Below, one piece after another: positions 21,956-34,049 of a stretch of DNA of 64,000 nt. The position numbers were made by a program, and so were the translations under genes. The notes under the pieces are model-generated. The model ran no database searches. It was not told the DNA's origin and was given only the letters and a program-made list of their open reading frames with translations. Source of the stretch: Phyto melanocephala (lineage: Eukaryota; Arthropoda; Insecta; Diptera; Rhinophoridae); the NCBI GenBank assembly GCA_941918925.1, contig OW799234.1, positions 75,040,543 to 75,104,542 on the forward strand. The letters are read 5' to 3'. Numbering within the stretch: position 1 is the first letter of the stretch; each line of letters begins with the position of its first letter.

Positions 21956-22870
21956 CACCCAGTAAAAGTAAGTAAGTAAAAGTGTTTGTTGAAGCTTTGG
22001 AAGAAGGAATGCCTATGAGTTAGGATGGAGTTACCAATCAACTATTAGACCATGCTTATCTATTCATCTGACGATGTGAATAAAAAACCAATAACGGACG
22101 CCTACGAATTACTACTGCTCGTCAAGACCGAGAAATTTTGAAGGCTATAAAAGTTTATCCACGTTAGATGGCAGTAAATGTTGCTAATTATGCAAATGAT
22201 TATCTCACTTAGCGTTCATATTGCCACGTGCAAATTAAACGAAATAAACTTGTTAACCAGATGTCCTTGTAAGAAACCACTTATTAGTAAAGTTGATATA
22301 AGGAAGCATCTTGACTTTGCAAAGCTTTAATTATATTGGTCGAACAATGACTGGTGTCCGAGATCAAAGATTTTTGCCGAGATATCAACAACATGGTGGA
22401 GGTTTCATAATGGCGTGTAGTAAGAGACATTATTATGTTAAACAAATTTAACTTAACAATATGATATATAGAAGTGCATTCTCTCATCATGGAATTGGCC
22501 CACTAAAGAAAACTGATGGAACTATGAATGCAGCAAAATACATTTTTCGGGACCACAAGAAAAAATGGGAACAGGCGCCATATACCAACGCGATAATGGC
22601 ACTTAGCACACAAGCCGCTTAGTTGGTACATTTTAAAGTAACGAAGTGTCGAAGTTTCTCAGTGGCCACTACAATCACCAGATCTCAACCCCATAGAAAA
22701 TCTATCAGAGCTCGTAAAACATGATTAGGCAAAGAGAAAGCCAAAAAATTTGAAGAATTTTGAAGAATTTTTGTAATATTTCTTTGGATGCTACTAAAAA
22801 ATTTCTTTTGATACTACTCAATCAGTGGTAGATTCCATGCCTTCAAGGTTAGGAGATATTGTACCTTATA
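21956..22870 (+). pseudogene. Tc1-like transposase pseudogene
   Basis: Fragments in changing frames follow the Tc1 transposase order. TTARQDREILKAIKVYPR (about 22112-22165) belongs to the second helix-turn-helix. KVDIRKHLDFAKAL (about 22291-22330) and RYQQHGGGFIMA (about 22379-22415) follow. Next come GIGPLKKTDGTMNAAKYIF (about 22500-22550), RDNGT.HTSRL around the second catalytic Asp (about 22590-22620), and the decayed SQSPDLNPIE region (about 22670-22700). The segment carrying the first catalytic Asp appears deleted, and many stops are present. Confidence 0.8.
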
Positions 22871-22916
22871 CAAGCACCAAGATAATATTTTTACTAATTT
22901 TTGATATAAGTTAAGT

Positions 22917-23852
22917 AAAACAAGTAAAAGTGCTATATTCGGCCGTGGCGAATCTTATATACCCTTCACAACGTGTAGTCATGCAATAATAGTAGTTTGT
23001 ATCACCATTCAGCCCATATGAAATACGTACATACACATAAAAAACATACATATATAAAAACACCCCATTGTAAAATTATAAATTTACGTATGTATGTGAA
23101 AACAAAAAAAATAAAAAAAAAATAAAAAAAAAAATAAAAAAATATATAAGAAAAAATAAAAAAAAATAATTAAAATATAAATAATAAATATAAAACAAAA
23201 AAAAATTTAAAAAAAAATAATAATAAAAATAGTAATAATAATTAAAATAAAAAAATAAGAAATAAAAAACAAATTAAAAAAAAAATTAAAATAAACATTA
23301 TTAAAATATAAATAATAAATATAAAACAAAAAAAATTAAAAAAAAAAATAAAAAAAAAATTAAAAAGATATTATAATAAAAATATAAATAATATATTAAA
23401 TAAAAAATAAAAAAAATAAAAAAAAAATTAAAAAAAAAATATAAAAAAAATAAAAAAAATTGTTTGGCTTAGCTGGGATTCGATGCCACGTTTACTCTAG
23501 CCAGAATACACGTTTGTATGTATGTATGTATGTTGTTCTTGTAATCGAGGTGGTCGTGGGTTTCTGCTCATATCTCAGTTGTTTATGTGCCGATGTTTCT
23601 GATTGTCAATACCGATCTACTCCCGATATTTCTGATATTTTAATACCTCACCCGGGTCCAAGCGATGTCGGGGGGCCTCAAAAAGTTGATTTCAACATAC
23701 ACACGGACAGACTGACAGAGCTTAGTCGACTCCCCTATTCATAAGCTTTCAGAAAATATATACTTTATGGGGTCGGAAATGAAAATTGTAGAAATTTCAG
23801 ACGGAATGACAAACCTAATATTTATACCCTTTTGCACTGTGTAAAGGGTATA
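22917..23852 (+). mobile_element. mini-me/DINE-1-like element, subtype B
   Basis: It starts AACAAGTAAAAGTGCTATAT with TTCGGCCGTGGCGAA and ends GTGTAAAGGGTATAAT. A low-complexity A-rich tract of about 360 bp occupies 23098-23460. It is followed by the strongly conserved CTCAGTTGTTTATGTGCCGA segment, a short CGGACAGACTGACAGA run and the TATACTTTATGGGGTCGGAA core (23758). The 94-codon open frame at 23460 falls wholly inside this conserved non-coding part. Confidence 0.75.
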
Positions 23853-25774
23853 ATTAATGATTAATTACTAATTAATTAATTAAAGCTCGCATTAAATTTC
23901 TTAATATTTTTTAAACATGAAGAGATATTATACGTGGAAATGTTGAATATCTTTGCTTTTTCTCAATATACTTCAAATATAAATATTTATGCAAAAAATT
24001 AGCTGAATTATTTACCACAATTCTATATATTAGCGAGTTAACAAAAAACTCAATATTTAACAACACTGTTTATCGTCTTGTTACTTTACTTGCCGTTAGT
24101 GTGAAAATTTTACTTGCTAAAAAATTTCTTTGCAAGCTGAGTAGTCGCAGGTGGAAAAAGTGTGGTTGTGTTAGTAAAAAAAGTATTGGTTTTTTATTAA
24201 CTTTCACTTGCATGTGGCAACGTAGGGTAAGCGATATAATTTTTTACTTTTTTGTATATTATTAATAGAAATTAATATTATCTATTACTCAAATTAAATG
24301 TTTGAAAGAAAATTTAATATTTTTGCTATTATGAATGTGAATGTTTGCAACAAGGCCTGCTTAATGCACATCCATGATTTCACATAAAAAGGGCGTTTAT
24401 AGATTTATGTTTTAAATACGTTTTGTAGTACTCCATACACAATTCAATCTTCCCTGATAAATTTTCTGGTTAAAAACTATGAATTTATAGCAGCATAAAA
24501 AGACCCAATTCATTTCGTTCTTTTAAGTTTTACGCAGTCTTTTTCCTTCTTCTGTAAAAACAAAACAAAAAATCGAGATTCGGATTGCTTATATTGAGGC
24601 ACTGATATGTAAAACATTTCACTACCACCACTTTGTAGAATCAAAATTGCATTACTTTGTAATTATTTATGTTTATTCGTCATTATTACTTTTTCGTTTA
24701 TGTATGTACTTAAATATCTGTGTGAAAGTATGTTTTTATGTGTAAATATTTTTATTATTATTGTTCAGCCGTCGACGTATTTGCGAAATTTATTATTGAC
24801 ATGAACGCAGAGGTAATTAACACAAATTAAATATGAAATAAAAATACACTGCCAAATGAAAAAATGTTTTAATATATTTCTTTTAATGTTTTTTATTTTA
24901 TTTCTATTTTGAATAATATTCACATTTTTGTTATATCCTTTCAACTTTCATGATGTTAAATGTAGTTTGTCATTGTGTTCGTAACACCCAGACAAATTCA
25001 GTGACATAGTTTTGGGCATTTTTTTTATTCCGAGCTTATACTACATTTACACCTAAGCAAAATTTAGTAGATTTGATTTAAAATCTTTATTAAAATCAAT
25101 ACCGTTTATACCCCTGTTTTTTGACATTTTGCAAAATTTCGTTTTCAAAGCAGTATATTTATTTTTAAAGTGGTCTGAGAGACTCTCTACGCAGTACTTC
25201 TTCAAAATTCAAACTCCATATAAAAAAAAAAATGCAAACAATAAAGTACTTTTGCAATTTTGCACCTTATATATTATGATTAAATTTTTCTTTATGCAGC
25301 GTAGTATATTTTATTACAATTTAATAAAAACCGCAGTTGCATAACTAGATTTTAAGTAGATTCTGCCAAAATCTTGTGGCCAAGTAGATTTCGTTTAGTC
25401 TGGTAGAAATGAACAAGAACAATCAGGTAGAAATTAACAAGATTTCGCTCAAAATCCCATAAGAACTAAATTTTGTGTATGTGTGAATGTAGTGTTAAGT
25501 AAATACATCCATTTCTTCCTTTCATTTCTTCTTCCGTCTGTGTAAAAGTGCCCTCAAAGCCAAACTTTTGATCACTATAAAAAAAAATTCTTCTCACTTA
25601 CAATTGACCAGTGCAACTTTTTCTTTACTTTCTTAGTAAGAATTGCTATTAATTTTATCTTTTTTAATTTAAATATATTTGTTATTAAGAATTTTAAATT
25701 TTGTTTTGCCAAAATTACTCTCATAATGTCCTTGTGACGCGTAGGCCTAACACTGCTTCCAAATGAGTTAATAT
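23853..25774. other. No recognisable feature
   Basis: AT-rich sequence without supported genes, RNA genes or terminal repeats. Confidence 0.5.
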
Positions 25775-26215
25775 GTATATTCATTTTGTCATTCTATTTG
25801 TAACACATCGAAATATCCATTTTAGACCCCATAAAGTATTTAATTTCTGAATCAGGGTTTGATTTGATGACGATCTAGCTATGTCCGTCCGTCTGTCCAT
25901 CTGTTGAAAGCACGATAGAGGTCGCACCGAAAAAGCTAGGGGGTTCAAATTTGCCAGAACATTTCTTATACACAAGGTTTGATTGGTATTGAAAATGGGC
26001 TAAATCGGAATATTAGGAAGAGAGTTGTAGGTCGTAATACAAGAGTAGGCCAAAAAACCATGTCCTTCCAACATCGAATAAAATGCAATTGTATCCAAAC
26101 GCATTAACGTAGAGCCTTGAAATTTCGAATATATGTATATTGCCTGACTAAAAAAATATTTTTCCAAGAAATTTGCTTAAAGCTATGCATAGGAAAAGAG
26201 TTGTAGAAAGGAGTT
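25775..26215 (-). mobile_element. mini-me/DINE-1-like element, subtype A, truncated
   Basis: ATTCATTTTGTCATTCTATT, the ACCCCATAAAGTATTTAATT core and the GTCCGTCCGTCTGTCCATCT run match the start of the long copies. The match fades after about 26215. The tandem repeats and far end are missing. Confidence 0.7.
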
Positions 26216-26389
26216 TTTTTTTTGATAATTGATAATAATTTGAAAAGTGTTTTTGCCGTCACTAGCCGACTGGAATGCTAAGATTTCATCATCAGTACTA
26301 TCATCTACTTATATTATATATTATGATTGTTATACAGATTTTGAAAGTGTATATGTGGTTTGATATTCCGTGTGATATTTCTATATACA

Positions 26390-27346
26390 ATATTCATTTC
26401 TAACACCATTAAGAGTATATTTTCTGAAAGATTATGAATAGGGGAATTGAAATCAGTTTTTTGAAGCAAACCCCAAAGGCATCCCCAAGACCCGTGTAAG
26501 ATATCAAAATATCAGTAATATTTGAGAGCAAATTGGAATTGAAAACGAGTACAATCGGTCAATTACATTACAATTACAAACAAACACAATTGCCTTTGTT
26601 TTTTTCTTTTTCATATTTTTAACACAAAAATTAAAATTGTTCATTCCTAGGATTACTTATAGTCACGATCGTGACCATTTATAGTTATGGTATTCTTCTA
26701 GAGATATTTGTTAAACAAATCTGGACAAATCGGCAAAGTTATAGGCAAACATTTCTTGGAAAAAAAAATGATTTATTAATAAATAAATAAATATATAAAA
26801 TTTGCCTAAACAATTTTTGAACACGTTAAGAAAACCAATTTAAAAGCCATCGACTTGCAAATTACTTCTGAGAAAAACTTTTAAAGCGTTTTGAAATTAA
26901 CTGAGATTTATGCATGAAAATATAACTGCTTTGGTGGTTTTCCTAAAATTTTGTGACGAAAATCGATTATTTTTAGTTTCTTTATTACCACAGAGAGTTA
27001 ATATGGGTATCTTATGAAAGGGCTCTACGAGCAAAATGCAGGCAACTATGAAACGGAAAAGATTAAATAGAGAATATATATGTCAAATATAGAAGTAACG
27101 GCTTTGTCTCGTTTCAAAGGGATTGCCACGCAAAATCCAAGATGGCGTGTAAATCAGTTAAGGTATCAAATGGAATGAAAAGCATACAGCCAACTATTTA
27201 AAAATTCAAAATCCAAAATAATAAAGAAAATAGCGTATAGCGCAATATCTGAAAGCTACGCTAAGCTACGATGAGGTCAATATACTTATGTACATGGTGG
27301 TGTATTATAAGATTCGGCATGTCCAAATATAGCACACTTACTTGTT
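26390..27346 (-). mobile_element. mini-me/DINE-1-like element, subtype C, diverged
   Basis: The core remnant ACACCATTAAGAGTATATTT (26402-26421) and the far end AAGATTCGGCATGTCCAAAT, then ATAGCACACTTACTTGTT (to 27346), bound this copy. Its interior shares GGAGATATTTGT-like and CTGAAAGGACT-like stretches with the copy at 42223. GTCY repeats are eroded. Confidence 0.6.
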
Positions 27347-28477
27347 AAATAACAGCCACTGTTACATACGAGAGAGAAGTAACTGATATAAGAATGCATT
27401 TGTTTTAAAAGGGGTTAGAGACACTCTCATTGTCTGACACTACAAATAACTTTTTAAGCTTTCTTGATAAAATTATACTAAAACTTAAATAAGCCAGTGC
27501 TGTAAGGTTATCTTGTAAAGTAAGGCGGATAAGTTTTAACAGAAGAATTAAACAACAGAAGGACAAATCACTAGTCTAGCATTTTTCCTTATAAAAGGAT
27601 ATATTTTTTAATTATATAATAATATTACTTAAATAAAATAAATAAAAAGTCATCTTAAAACCACCACAGCCACATTACACGATATTGAGTTTTTTTTTTT
27701 CGAGATATAACACTGTTGAAGCAAATGAGCAATGTATGAATTACAATATAACTGAAAAACAAATAATTTATTCAAATCACTTAAATATAATGAAAATTCT
27801 TAAATACAAGTATTTACATGCGGTGCATCGCAAGATGATAAAATACATGGTATAAAAGTAATGTGTGTAATTTGTAGGTGACACCTGTAACAATAATACA
27901 TACTTATAGCAACTTGTTAACATTATCATTAAGACGATGCTTATCATAATTAATTGTTTACATGATGAACAAGAAAACATGGCATAAATTAAATAAGTTA
28001 AAGGAAAATGCAAACACATTATTATAAAAATATAAAAGAAAATATAATTTAAGACAGAGACCAGAGACATTAAGGAAGAAAAATGAACAGACTTTAGGAA
28101 TAGAGAAAGACACAATAGCAGTAAATACTATGTACTATGACATTCACTCAAGCGCATAGAATGTACAAGCAGTTACCTTCTACAGGATGTGGTTAAAAGA
28201 TCTTTGGAAGTAAAATTGTAAATGTTTAATGCAATGTTCTTTTTTATCTTTATTTTTAACGGATAATTTAATTTTTAATTATTTTGTTTTTATATAAATT
28301 ATTTTTTTGTAATTTTTTAATAACAAAAATTGCACATTAAAATAAGATTTTTAAAAATAGTATTTTCCGACTAATTTTACACAGATTCATAATAGATTGA
28401 TTTATAAATAAAATGCTTGCATGATATTTAATGATCTTTGAAAAATTACACAAATTTTGTAAACTAAGAAACTAAAA
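27347..28477. other. No recognisable feature
   Basis: AT-rich. A 112-codon frame on the minus strand (27777-28115) is hydrophobic low-complexity translation with no family signature, so I do not call it a gene. Confidence 0.5.
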
Positions 28478-28666
28478 CTCAATTGGTTTCTATGGCTCTG
28501 GTTTTATAGCAGTCGCTTTTAATCAAATACATTGTTACCTAAATTGCTTAAATAAGACGTGACATAACTGTAACCATACAAAACAACTGTTTGAACCAAA
28601 CTTATGGGCAACAATGTATTTGATTATAGGTGACTGTCGCCATAACCATAGAAATCAATTGAATTT
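28478..28666. repeat. Foldback element with about 60-bp inverted arms
   Basis: The left arm (28478-28538) contains TTTCTATGGCTCTGG and AATCAAATACATTGTTACC. The right arm (28607-28666), reverse complemented, contains TTTCTATGGTTATGG and AATCAAATACATTGTTGCC. The arms are about 85 percent alike and separated by about 70 bp. It is a non-coding, probably MITE-type foldback. Confidence 0.8.
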
Positions 28667-29221
28667 TGGTTTATTATGGCCTTGGCATGATTATGTTATG
28701 CCTAATTAAATTACTTAATTAAGAAAGCTTTACTTCTCAATAGATTTTCTGTGAATAACCTGTTTCATATCTGAAATGTATAAAAAAGGCGCCTATACCG
28801 TTCACCTATGGTGCTAAGGGTATATATAGCTTTGTCATTCGCGTTGCAGTTTATACAATTACCTTAAAACTTTGTGATATACGAGCAATTAAACACGACT
28901 GACTCTTTTATCTTTCATTAATTTAATAAAAAATTCAAAATTTTTCACGCCAACGTTAATCTATAGAAAAGCTTTTAATCTACAACTGTTTGTAAATATG
29001 ATATGCCCTTAGGTCTGTTTTGCACAAAACGGTCACTAATTGGCAAAGTTATAGGCAAAAATATATATATTACTTAAGCCCATAATTATTTTTTCGACTC
29101 GCTGAAGGCACCAAAATATTGTGTCCCAACTAGAACGCAATTTGTAAATTTTAAATAAAACACAGATATTTAAAAAAAAAATCGTGAAACTTTATTATAT
29201 CGTAAAGTAGACAGAATGAGG

Positions 29222-29602
29222 TTATGTATGGAACAATATATCGTGCAGATGGCCGCCGCGGCTTTGCCGGCACACACGCGATCTTTTAATGAATTTTTTA
29301 ATGACCTTTTTGCATACATGCTGCGGTATTTTATTAATGCAGCGTCCAATTTCCTCTTTTAAGGCTTGAGTCGTCGTCGGCTTATTCGCGTAAACCATCG
29401 ACTTCAATAAACCCCAAAGAAAAAAATCTAAAGGTGTTAAATCAAACGATCTAGGCGGCCAATTCCGGTCTCCAAAAGGCGAAATAACACGACCGGGAAA
29501 TGACTGATGCAGCAATTGAATTGTTTCTCTGGCTGTATGACATGTGGCGCCATCTTGTTGAAAACACATGCCCTCTACATTCATTTTTTTAATTCTAGGC
29601 AA
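29222..29602 (-). pseudogene. Mariner transposase C-terminal catalytic fragment
   Basis: The 126 residues contain MCFQQDGATCHTARETIQLL with the second catalytic Asp and WPPRSFDLTPLDFFLWG with the third. The end RVCRQSRGGHLHDILFHT is typical of this mariner lineage. The segment with the first catalytic Asp (SDEAHF-type) is deleted upstream, joined at about 29600. The frame is otherwise clean, suggesting the element died by deletion rather than slow decay. Confidence 0.85.
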
Positions 29603-29641
29603 GAAAAAAACTTTGGAGACACCAATTTGCTGAGCACGGTG

Positions 29642-29911
29642 TCAAATTGAGGTGGATGGAGTTTGAGCGACATCATCACGTACGACATTTTCGGTCGATC
29701 GACCTGGTCGAAGGCGCGTTGTTGTCTTTACATCACTAACAGACCCAGTTTCGGAAAATTTATCCATTAATCTCTTGACAGTTGACTCTCTTGGAGCATT
29801 ATTGTGACCCCAAATTGATCGCAATTTGCAAACTGTTGCCGCAAAACTTTCACCATTTTGGTAAAACAATTTCCCAATGAGAATGCGTTGTTCATTCGTG
29901 TAGCGCTCCAT
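29642..29911 (-). pseudogene. Mariner transposase N-terminal (DNA-binding) fragment
   Basis: The start MERYTNEQRILIGKLFYQNG opens a helix-turn-helix domain continuing with TVCKLRSIWG and ESTVKRLMDKFSETGSV, the usual N-terminus of this lineage. The frame ends at TGA (29642-29644). The following codons HRAQQIGVS continue the protein in the same frame, so this stop most simply replaced an arginine codon (CGA to TGA). The linker and first catalytic domain block are then deleted. Confidence 0.85.
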
Positions 29912-30682
29912 TTTTACTTACCTCGTACCTTCTACTAGCAAACAATAACAATTGTTCAAATGTCAAACAATGACACTTCGAATGGCGCCAAATTTAAAAA
30001 TTGCGTTCTAGTTGGGACACCCGATATAAAGCATAGTTTCCTAAATTATTTCTGAGAAAAACTGACTAATCGATTGGGAACTAACTGAGATAAAAACAAA
30101 AATTTATGGATATAAAGAAAAACAATTCGGTGCTTCTCCTTAAATTTACAAACGAGAATAGATTTTTTAAGCCTTTGGACCACACAGATATCAAAACACG
30201 GTATTACTAGGGAAAAATTAATTAATTAAAAATTCATGGTGGCCGCTACTTAATATAAAATGGTGTACAATAAAATTTTAAATGGGATAAACCTGGTCAT
30301 TTAAAACGTACCAACTTCAACCCCCTCAATATTTATATCAACAGAAGGAGCTTGACTAATACTATACAGTAAACTATAAAAAAGTTGGTGCCCCAAACAA
30401 AATGGTGGATAAGTTTTTTTCTGAACCCCATCAATATACATAGATATTAAATCATTACAAATAATTATGTAAAAATTTAAAATGAAGGATGGCGTCAGAA
30501 ATAATAAAGCAAGATGGCCTGAAATCTAGACTATCTACGACGTGGTCACTATCTATCACTAAATAATGGTTGTTATTAGAATCGACACGGCCAAATTTAG
30601 CTTTCTTGCTTATTTTTCTTCAATTTGGACTTATTCGCTTTAATTCCTTTTTAATTATTTTTTACAAAGAATTTAAATCTTG

Positions 30683-31035
30683 TTTTATATATATATATAT
30701 TGGTTCCTTTAGTTCCTATAAGGAGCATAGGGCCTCAACAAAGTTTTGCTATTCGTTTCTGCTTGGTGCAAGGTTCTTTATTTCGTTCCAGGTTTTGCCT
30801 GCTCCCAACGCTTCTGAGTCTAGCTGTCTTCGCCAAGTGTGTGCTGGACGTCCTCTTCTTCTACTACCCTGTGGGTTCCAGTCTATAGCATTACGGGTTA
30901 CATCATCTGGAGATCTTCGCAGTGCATGGCCAATCCAGCGCCATTTCCTTCTTAACACTTCGATTTGTATTTGATTCTGGTGAGTGCGTTCCCAGAGTTG
31001 TACATTGGATATCCTTGTTTTAGTTTTATATCATT
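30683..31035 (-). pseudogene. Non-LTR retrotransposon (LINE) 3' end
   Basis: The minus strand reads QIQIEVLRRKWRWIGHALRR, then DDVTRNAIDWNPQGSRRRGR and PAHTWRRQLDSE. This is the conserved C-terminal segment after the reverse transcriptase in a common class of animal LINEs (WKWIGHxLRK..WNPxGxRKRGRPxxTWRR). A premature stop after SRNE is followed by QNFVEALCSL. A TATATATATATATA run (30683-30698) then resembles a 3' microsatellite tail. The upstream part is missing, consistent with 5' truncation. Confidence 0.8.
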
Positions 31036-32612
31036 GCGTTTTTAAAGAATATATATTATCTATCTATCTGTCACCCGTTAAAAATGTCTAATTTATCTTA
31101 ATTGTTTGGTTATGAAAATTGTCTATGTCGGTTAGCCAGAAAGTTATACATTTTAGTGCAAGACTAGGCCACAATGATTCTTGGGGAAAAAATATGTTTT
31201 AAAACTCACACAATACAAAAAGAGGTATAGATCAAAATTTGTGAATATCTTTGTTAAAACCATTAGCATAAATTTCTTTGACACATCTACTCTGTAAATA
31301 AAATAACCATTAGAAATAGTTAGAAATTGGCTTTATCTTCATGCTTTTTTCAGATTTCAAACCATCGATTTTAGTAAAGGGTTGTATAGGACCCTAACTA
31401 GTTCATTTGTGTATACTTAAATACTTTATACACTAGTATCTTTTATAGATAACCCTTACAGATTTAACTGATATTTGTTTTCTCAAAGAGAGAAAATGCA
31501 ATGAAATTTAGGGAGAGCACCACTTACGTATTATAGTCGGCATTTCATCATCTTTCTTATTTTATTTTATGTTGACTTGAACTAATTTATTTATACGAAT
31601 CACGTCCGGTACATTCAAGGACAACTAGTTACATTAACTGTCCCAAAACGTAAATTGTAAAAAATTTAACTGCTGGCTACTACTTAATGCTCAAACAGGG
31701 ACAAATTTGGTATAAAGATTCTATTAAGAAATATAATATTTCTATCACGTTCGATTGTCGTAATTTGCTCCCAAATGTCTGATGTAACATTATTCCTACA
31801 AAAATTGGCATTTAACGAACATCGCATAATTCCACATTTCTTTTTTTATCAAAATTTCATTTTGTTAGTTTGTCACCAATAAAAATAAGAACAAAAAAAA
31901 AAATTAAAAAATTAAATGCTAGAATATAACTAATTATGAGCAGTATTTTTTCAGTATAATTCTGTTAGATCATTTATTTTTATTTTTGTTGTTGTATATT
32001 TTTAAAGTTTTAAGTTGTTAGAATAGAATCTGAATACCATATAATACTTGATATTAATGTGGGGGATAATATGTGTGATAAGTCAACTTTTACGCCCAGC
32101 TACTCAGAGGTGACAAACACACAAGTCTTAACTTAACAGAAGTGTTTAATTATCTAAAATACAATATTCAAGTCCACAGATATTAGATATTCCCTTTTTT
32201 TCTACCACCTCTACTTAGGCGATTGTTATAAAACGAATTTTGTTTTTAAAATGTGTATGTAGTTTATTTATATCTTAATATGTATACAATTTAGTGGTTA
32301 TAAAAGTAGCAAGTACCAAGCGCTCACACAGTTAATAAAATCTTTAAACTAGCTCTAGCTAAACGAGTCTTATGATACTTCGTACCAGAACCATTTCCTT
32401 CGAATAAATACTTTTGGTTCTGTTATCTAACTACGATTTAATAAAAAATCGAATTCCAGCAAACGAAATAATGTATATTTAGTCAGTACTTGTAAAGTTA
32501 TCATTCTACAGTGATTATGGTTATTACATAATATAGTAACAACTTTTATAATATCAAAATATTAACACTAAAAAATTTGTGGTGGGTACCAAAAATTCGA
32601 CAAAGACAAAAG
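31036..32612 (-). mobile_element. Possible very old mini-me subtype A copy
   Basis: Scattered matches in the right order suggest a decayed copy: GCAAGACTAGGCCACAATGA then TTCTTGGGGAAAAAATATG (31161-31200), CTTTGACACATCTACTC (31268), and ACTTTTACGCCCAGCTACTC (32087). TTGTGGTGGGTACCAAAAAT (32577-32596) marks the end. Large parts show no similarity, so the boundaries are approximate. Confidence 0.3.
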
Positions 32613-33468
32613 AATACAGTAATATTATTTGATTTTTTTTTTAATTATATTAAATTTTATGAAAACTCAAGTTCGATAATAATTTTGTCGTACTTCTTAA
32701 TCAAACCCAAACGAACTCTTAAACATTATATGTTAACATTCACAATGTTTTGGCCACACCCTTTAAATACTTTACACTAAATTTATAACAGTGATGCAAG
32801 AGTTGATACAATAGTACTTTTTCTAGTACTAAAAGTAAAGGGCACAATACCAGTATAATGTTTCATTCAGAACTATTTTAAAACTTTCCCTAGTTTATTT
32901 TACTATACGAATGTATTTGAATAAATTTGTGTATAAATAAAGTTAATAAAACAAAGGATTTGCTAAAGTCATTTATTTCGTGGTGCTAAAAAGCTTAGAA
33001 ATTAAAAATGTTTGCTTTTACAAAGTACCTATACCCCGAATTATCGTTATCGATATTAAAATATAATTCAACAACTTATAGCCTTTGTATACCATTTAAA
33101 CATTATTTGAGCATATAAGTACAAATGGACTTAATGGTATGAGTTTTAATTGTAATATACATTTAATTAAAAACGTACGTTTTTAAAGCATTTTCAATTA
33201 AAAAAAACCCAGTACAATCGGAATGTAAAAAGTACACTTTTCTTTTAAAGTTAGTACAGTTTAAAAATTGTGTCCCTGATTTATAAGCAAACAATTTTAG
33301 AGTAACAAATGTTTATTAAACGTCAATTAAATCTGTATACAAATAAACACAAATCATACGCACACACGTAGAAAGTAGAAGGCATGTAATACAACCTACA
33401 TACATACATTCATTTATACCCTTCAAACAATTTCTATCAAAAGAAAATTTTTAAAGTAATGAACTTAG
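32613..33468. other. No recognisable feature
   Basis: AT-rich sequence without supported content. Confidence 0.5.
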
Positions 33469-33476
33469 GTGATAAC

Positions 33477-33959
33477 CAGTGTTGCCGCCGACCAACTTTT
33501 TTTCGCAGTGAAATCGACAAAAAAAACGCTGTGAAGCGCAGTGACGAGAAATAAAAAAAATTTCGTTTTCGTTTGGACAAAAAAAGGAAATTTTTTTCAC
33601 TTTTTTAACACTTTTTTGCCCTTTTTAAAATAAAAATTAATTAAATGGACTGAAAAGCAAATATTTTTTTCACGAAATAGTTTGTTTATGTTTTTCTAAC
33701 GGGATTTTTGACATTTTAATTCAAGACCTAATCAGTCAACTGCAACGTAACGTAACAGCAGAAAATGTTGCCATCTAGCTGCTATATTTGTAACAGGGGG
33801 ACAATTTTATCTTGTTGTATTATAGCCTTTACAGACTTACGTGTTAAATACGTTGAGGTAAATCATGTTAAGGCGTTGCTGACCAAAAAAAGAGGAAAAC
33901 TACTGACGACGAACAAATTGCAGTGAAAAACTGCGATCGCAGTGAAAAAGGCAACATTG
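33477..33959. mobile_element. hAT-type MITE with perfect 8-bp duplication
   Basis: GTGATAAC occurs at 33469-33476 and 33960-33967. The 483-bp element starts CAGTGTTGCC and ends GGCAACATTG (reverse complement CAATGTTGCC). An 8-bp duplication with CAGTGTTGCC-type termini is the hAT superfamily signature. Subterminal regions repeat GCAGTGAAAAA-like motifs (CGCAGTGAAATCGAC left, ATCGCAGTGAAAAAG right). No transposase is encoded. Confidence 0.88.
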
Positions 33960-34049
33960 GTGATAACACATGATCATTTAGATTATGGCAACTCTGTTTT
34001 GCTTACTAACTGTGACTATTTAGTAACTTTCTTATGATCATATATAAGT

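Larger units (their letters stand above)
29119..30020 (-). mobile_element. Mariner-like element with near-perfect 30-bp inverted repeats
   Basis: The termini GTGTCCCAACTAGAACGCAA (29119) and, reverse complemented, GTGTCCCAACTAGAACGCAA (30020) are identical over 23 bp and nearly so over 31. The right end carries an extra TCGG before TA; the left lost about two bases. The element is about 0.9 kb against the usual 1.3 kb and is internally deleted. Its transposase fragments lie on the minus strand. It is nested in a mini-me copy. Confidence 0.9.
28793..30612 (-). mobile_element. mini-me/DINE-1-like element, subtype C, split by a mariner element
   Basis: The start (TATACCGTTCACCTATGGTG, GGGTATATATAGCTTTGTCA) and the end (AATCGACACGGCCAAATTTA, to 30612) are recognisable. 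Interior text such as TGGTGGCCGCTACTTAATAT and AACTTCAACCCCCTCAATAT parallels the copy at 42223. A mariner-like element of about 900 bp is inserted at 29119-30020. Confidence 0.6.

Noticed and set aside
23098..23460. Satellite or centromeric A/T array
   Set aside because: There is no fixed period; it is a low-complexity tract internal to a mini-me element.
23460..23744. 94-codon open frame on the plus strand
   Set aside because: It lies entirely in the conserved non-coding part of a mini-me copy; its apparent openness follows from repeat sequence shared with other copies.
27777..28115. 112-codon hydrophobic minus-strand frame
   Set aside because: Low-complexity Leu/Ile/Phe/Ser/Tyr translation of A/T-rich DNA; no domain, signal or neighbouring gene supports it.
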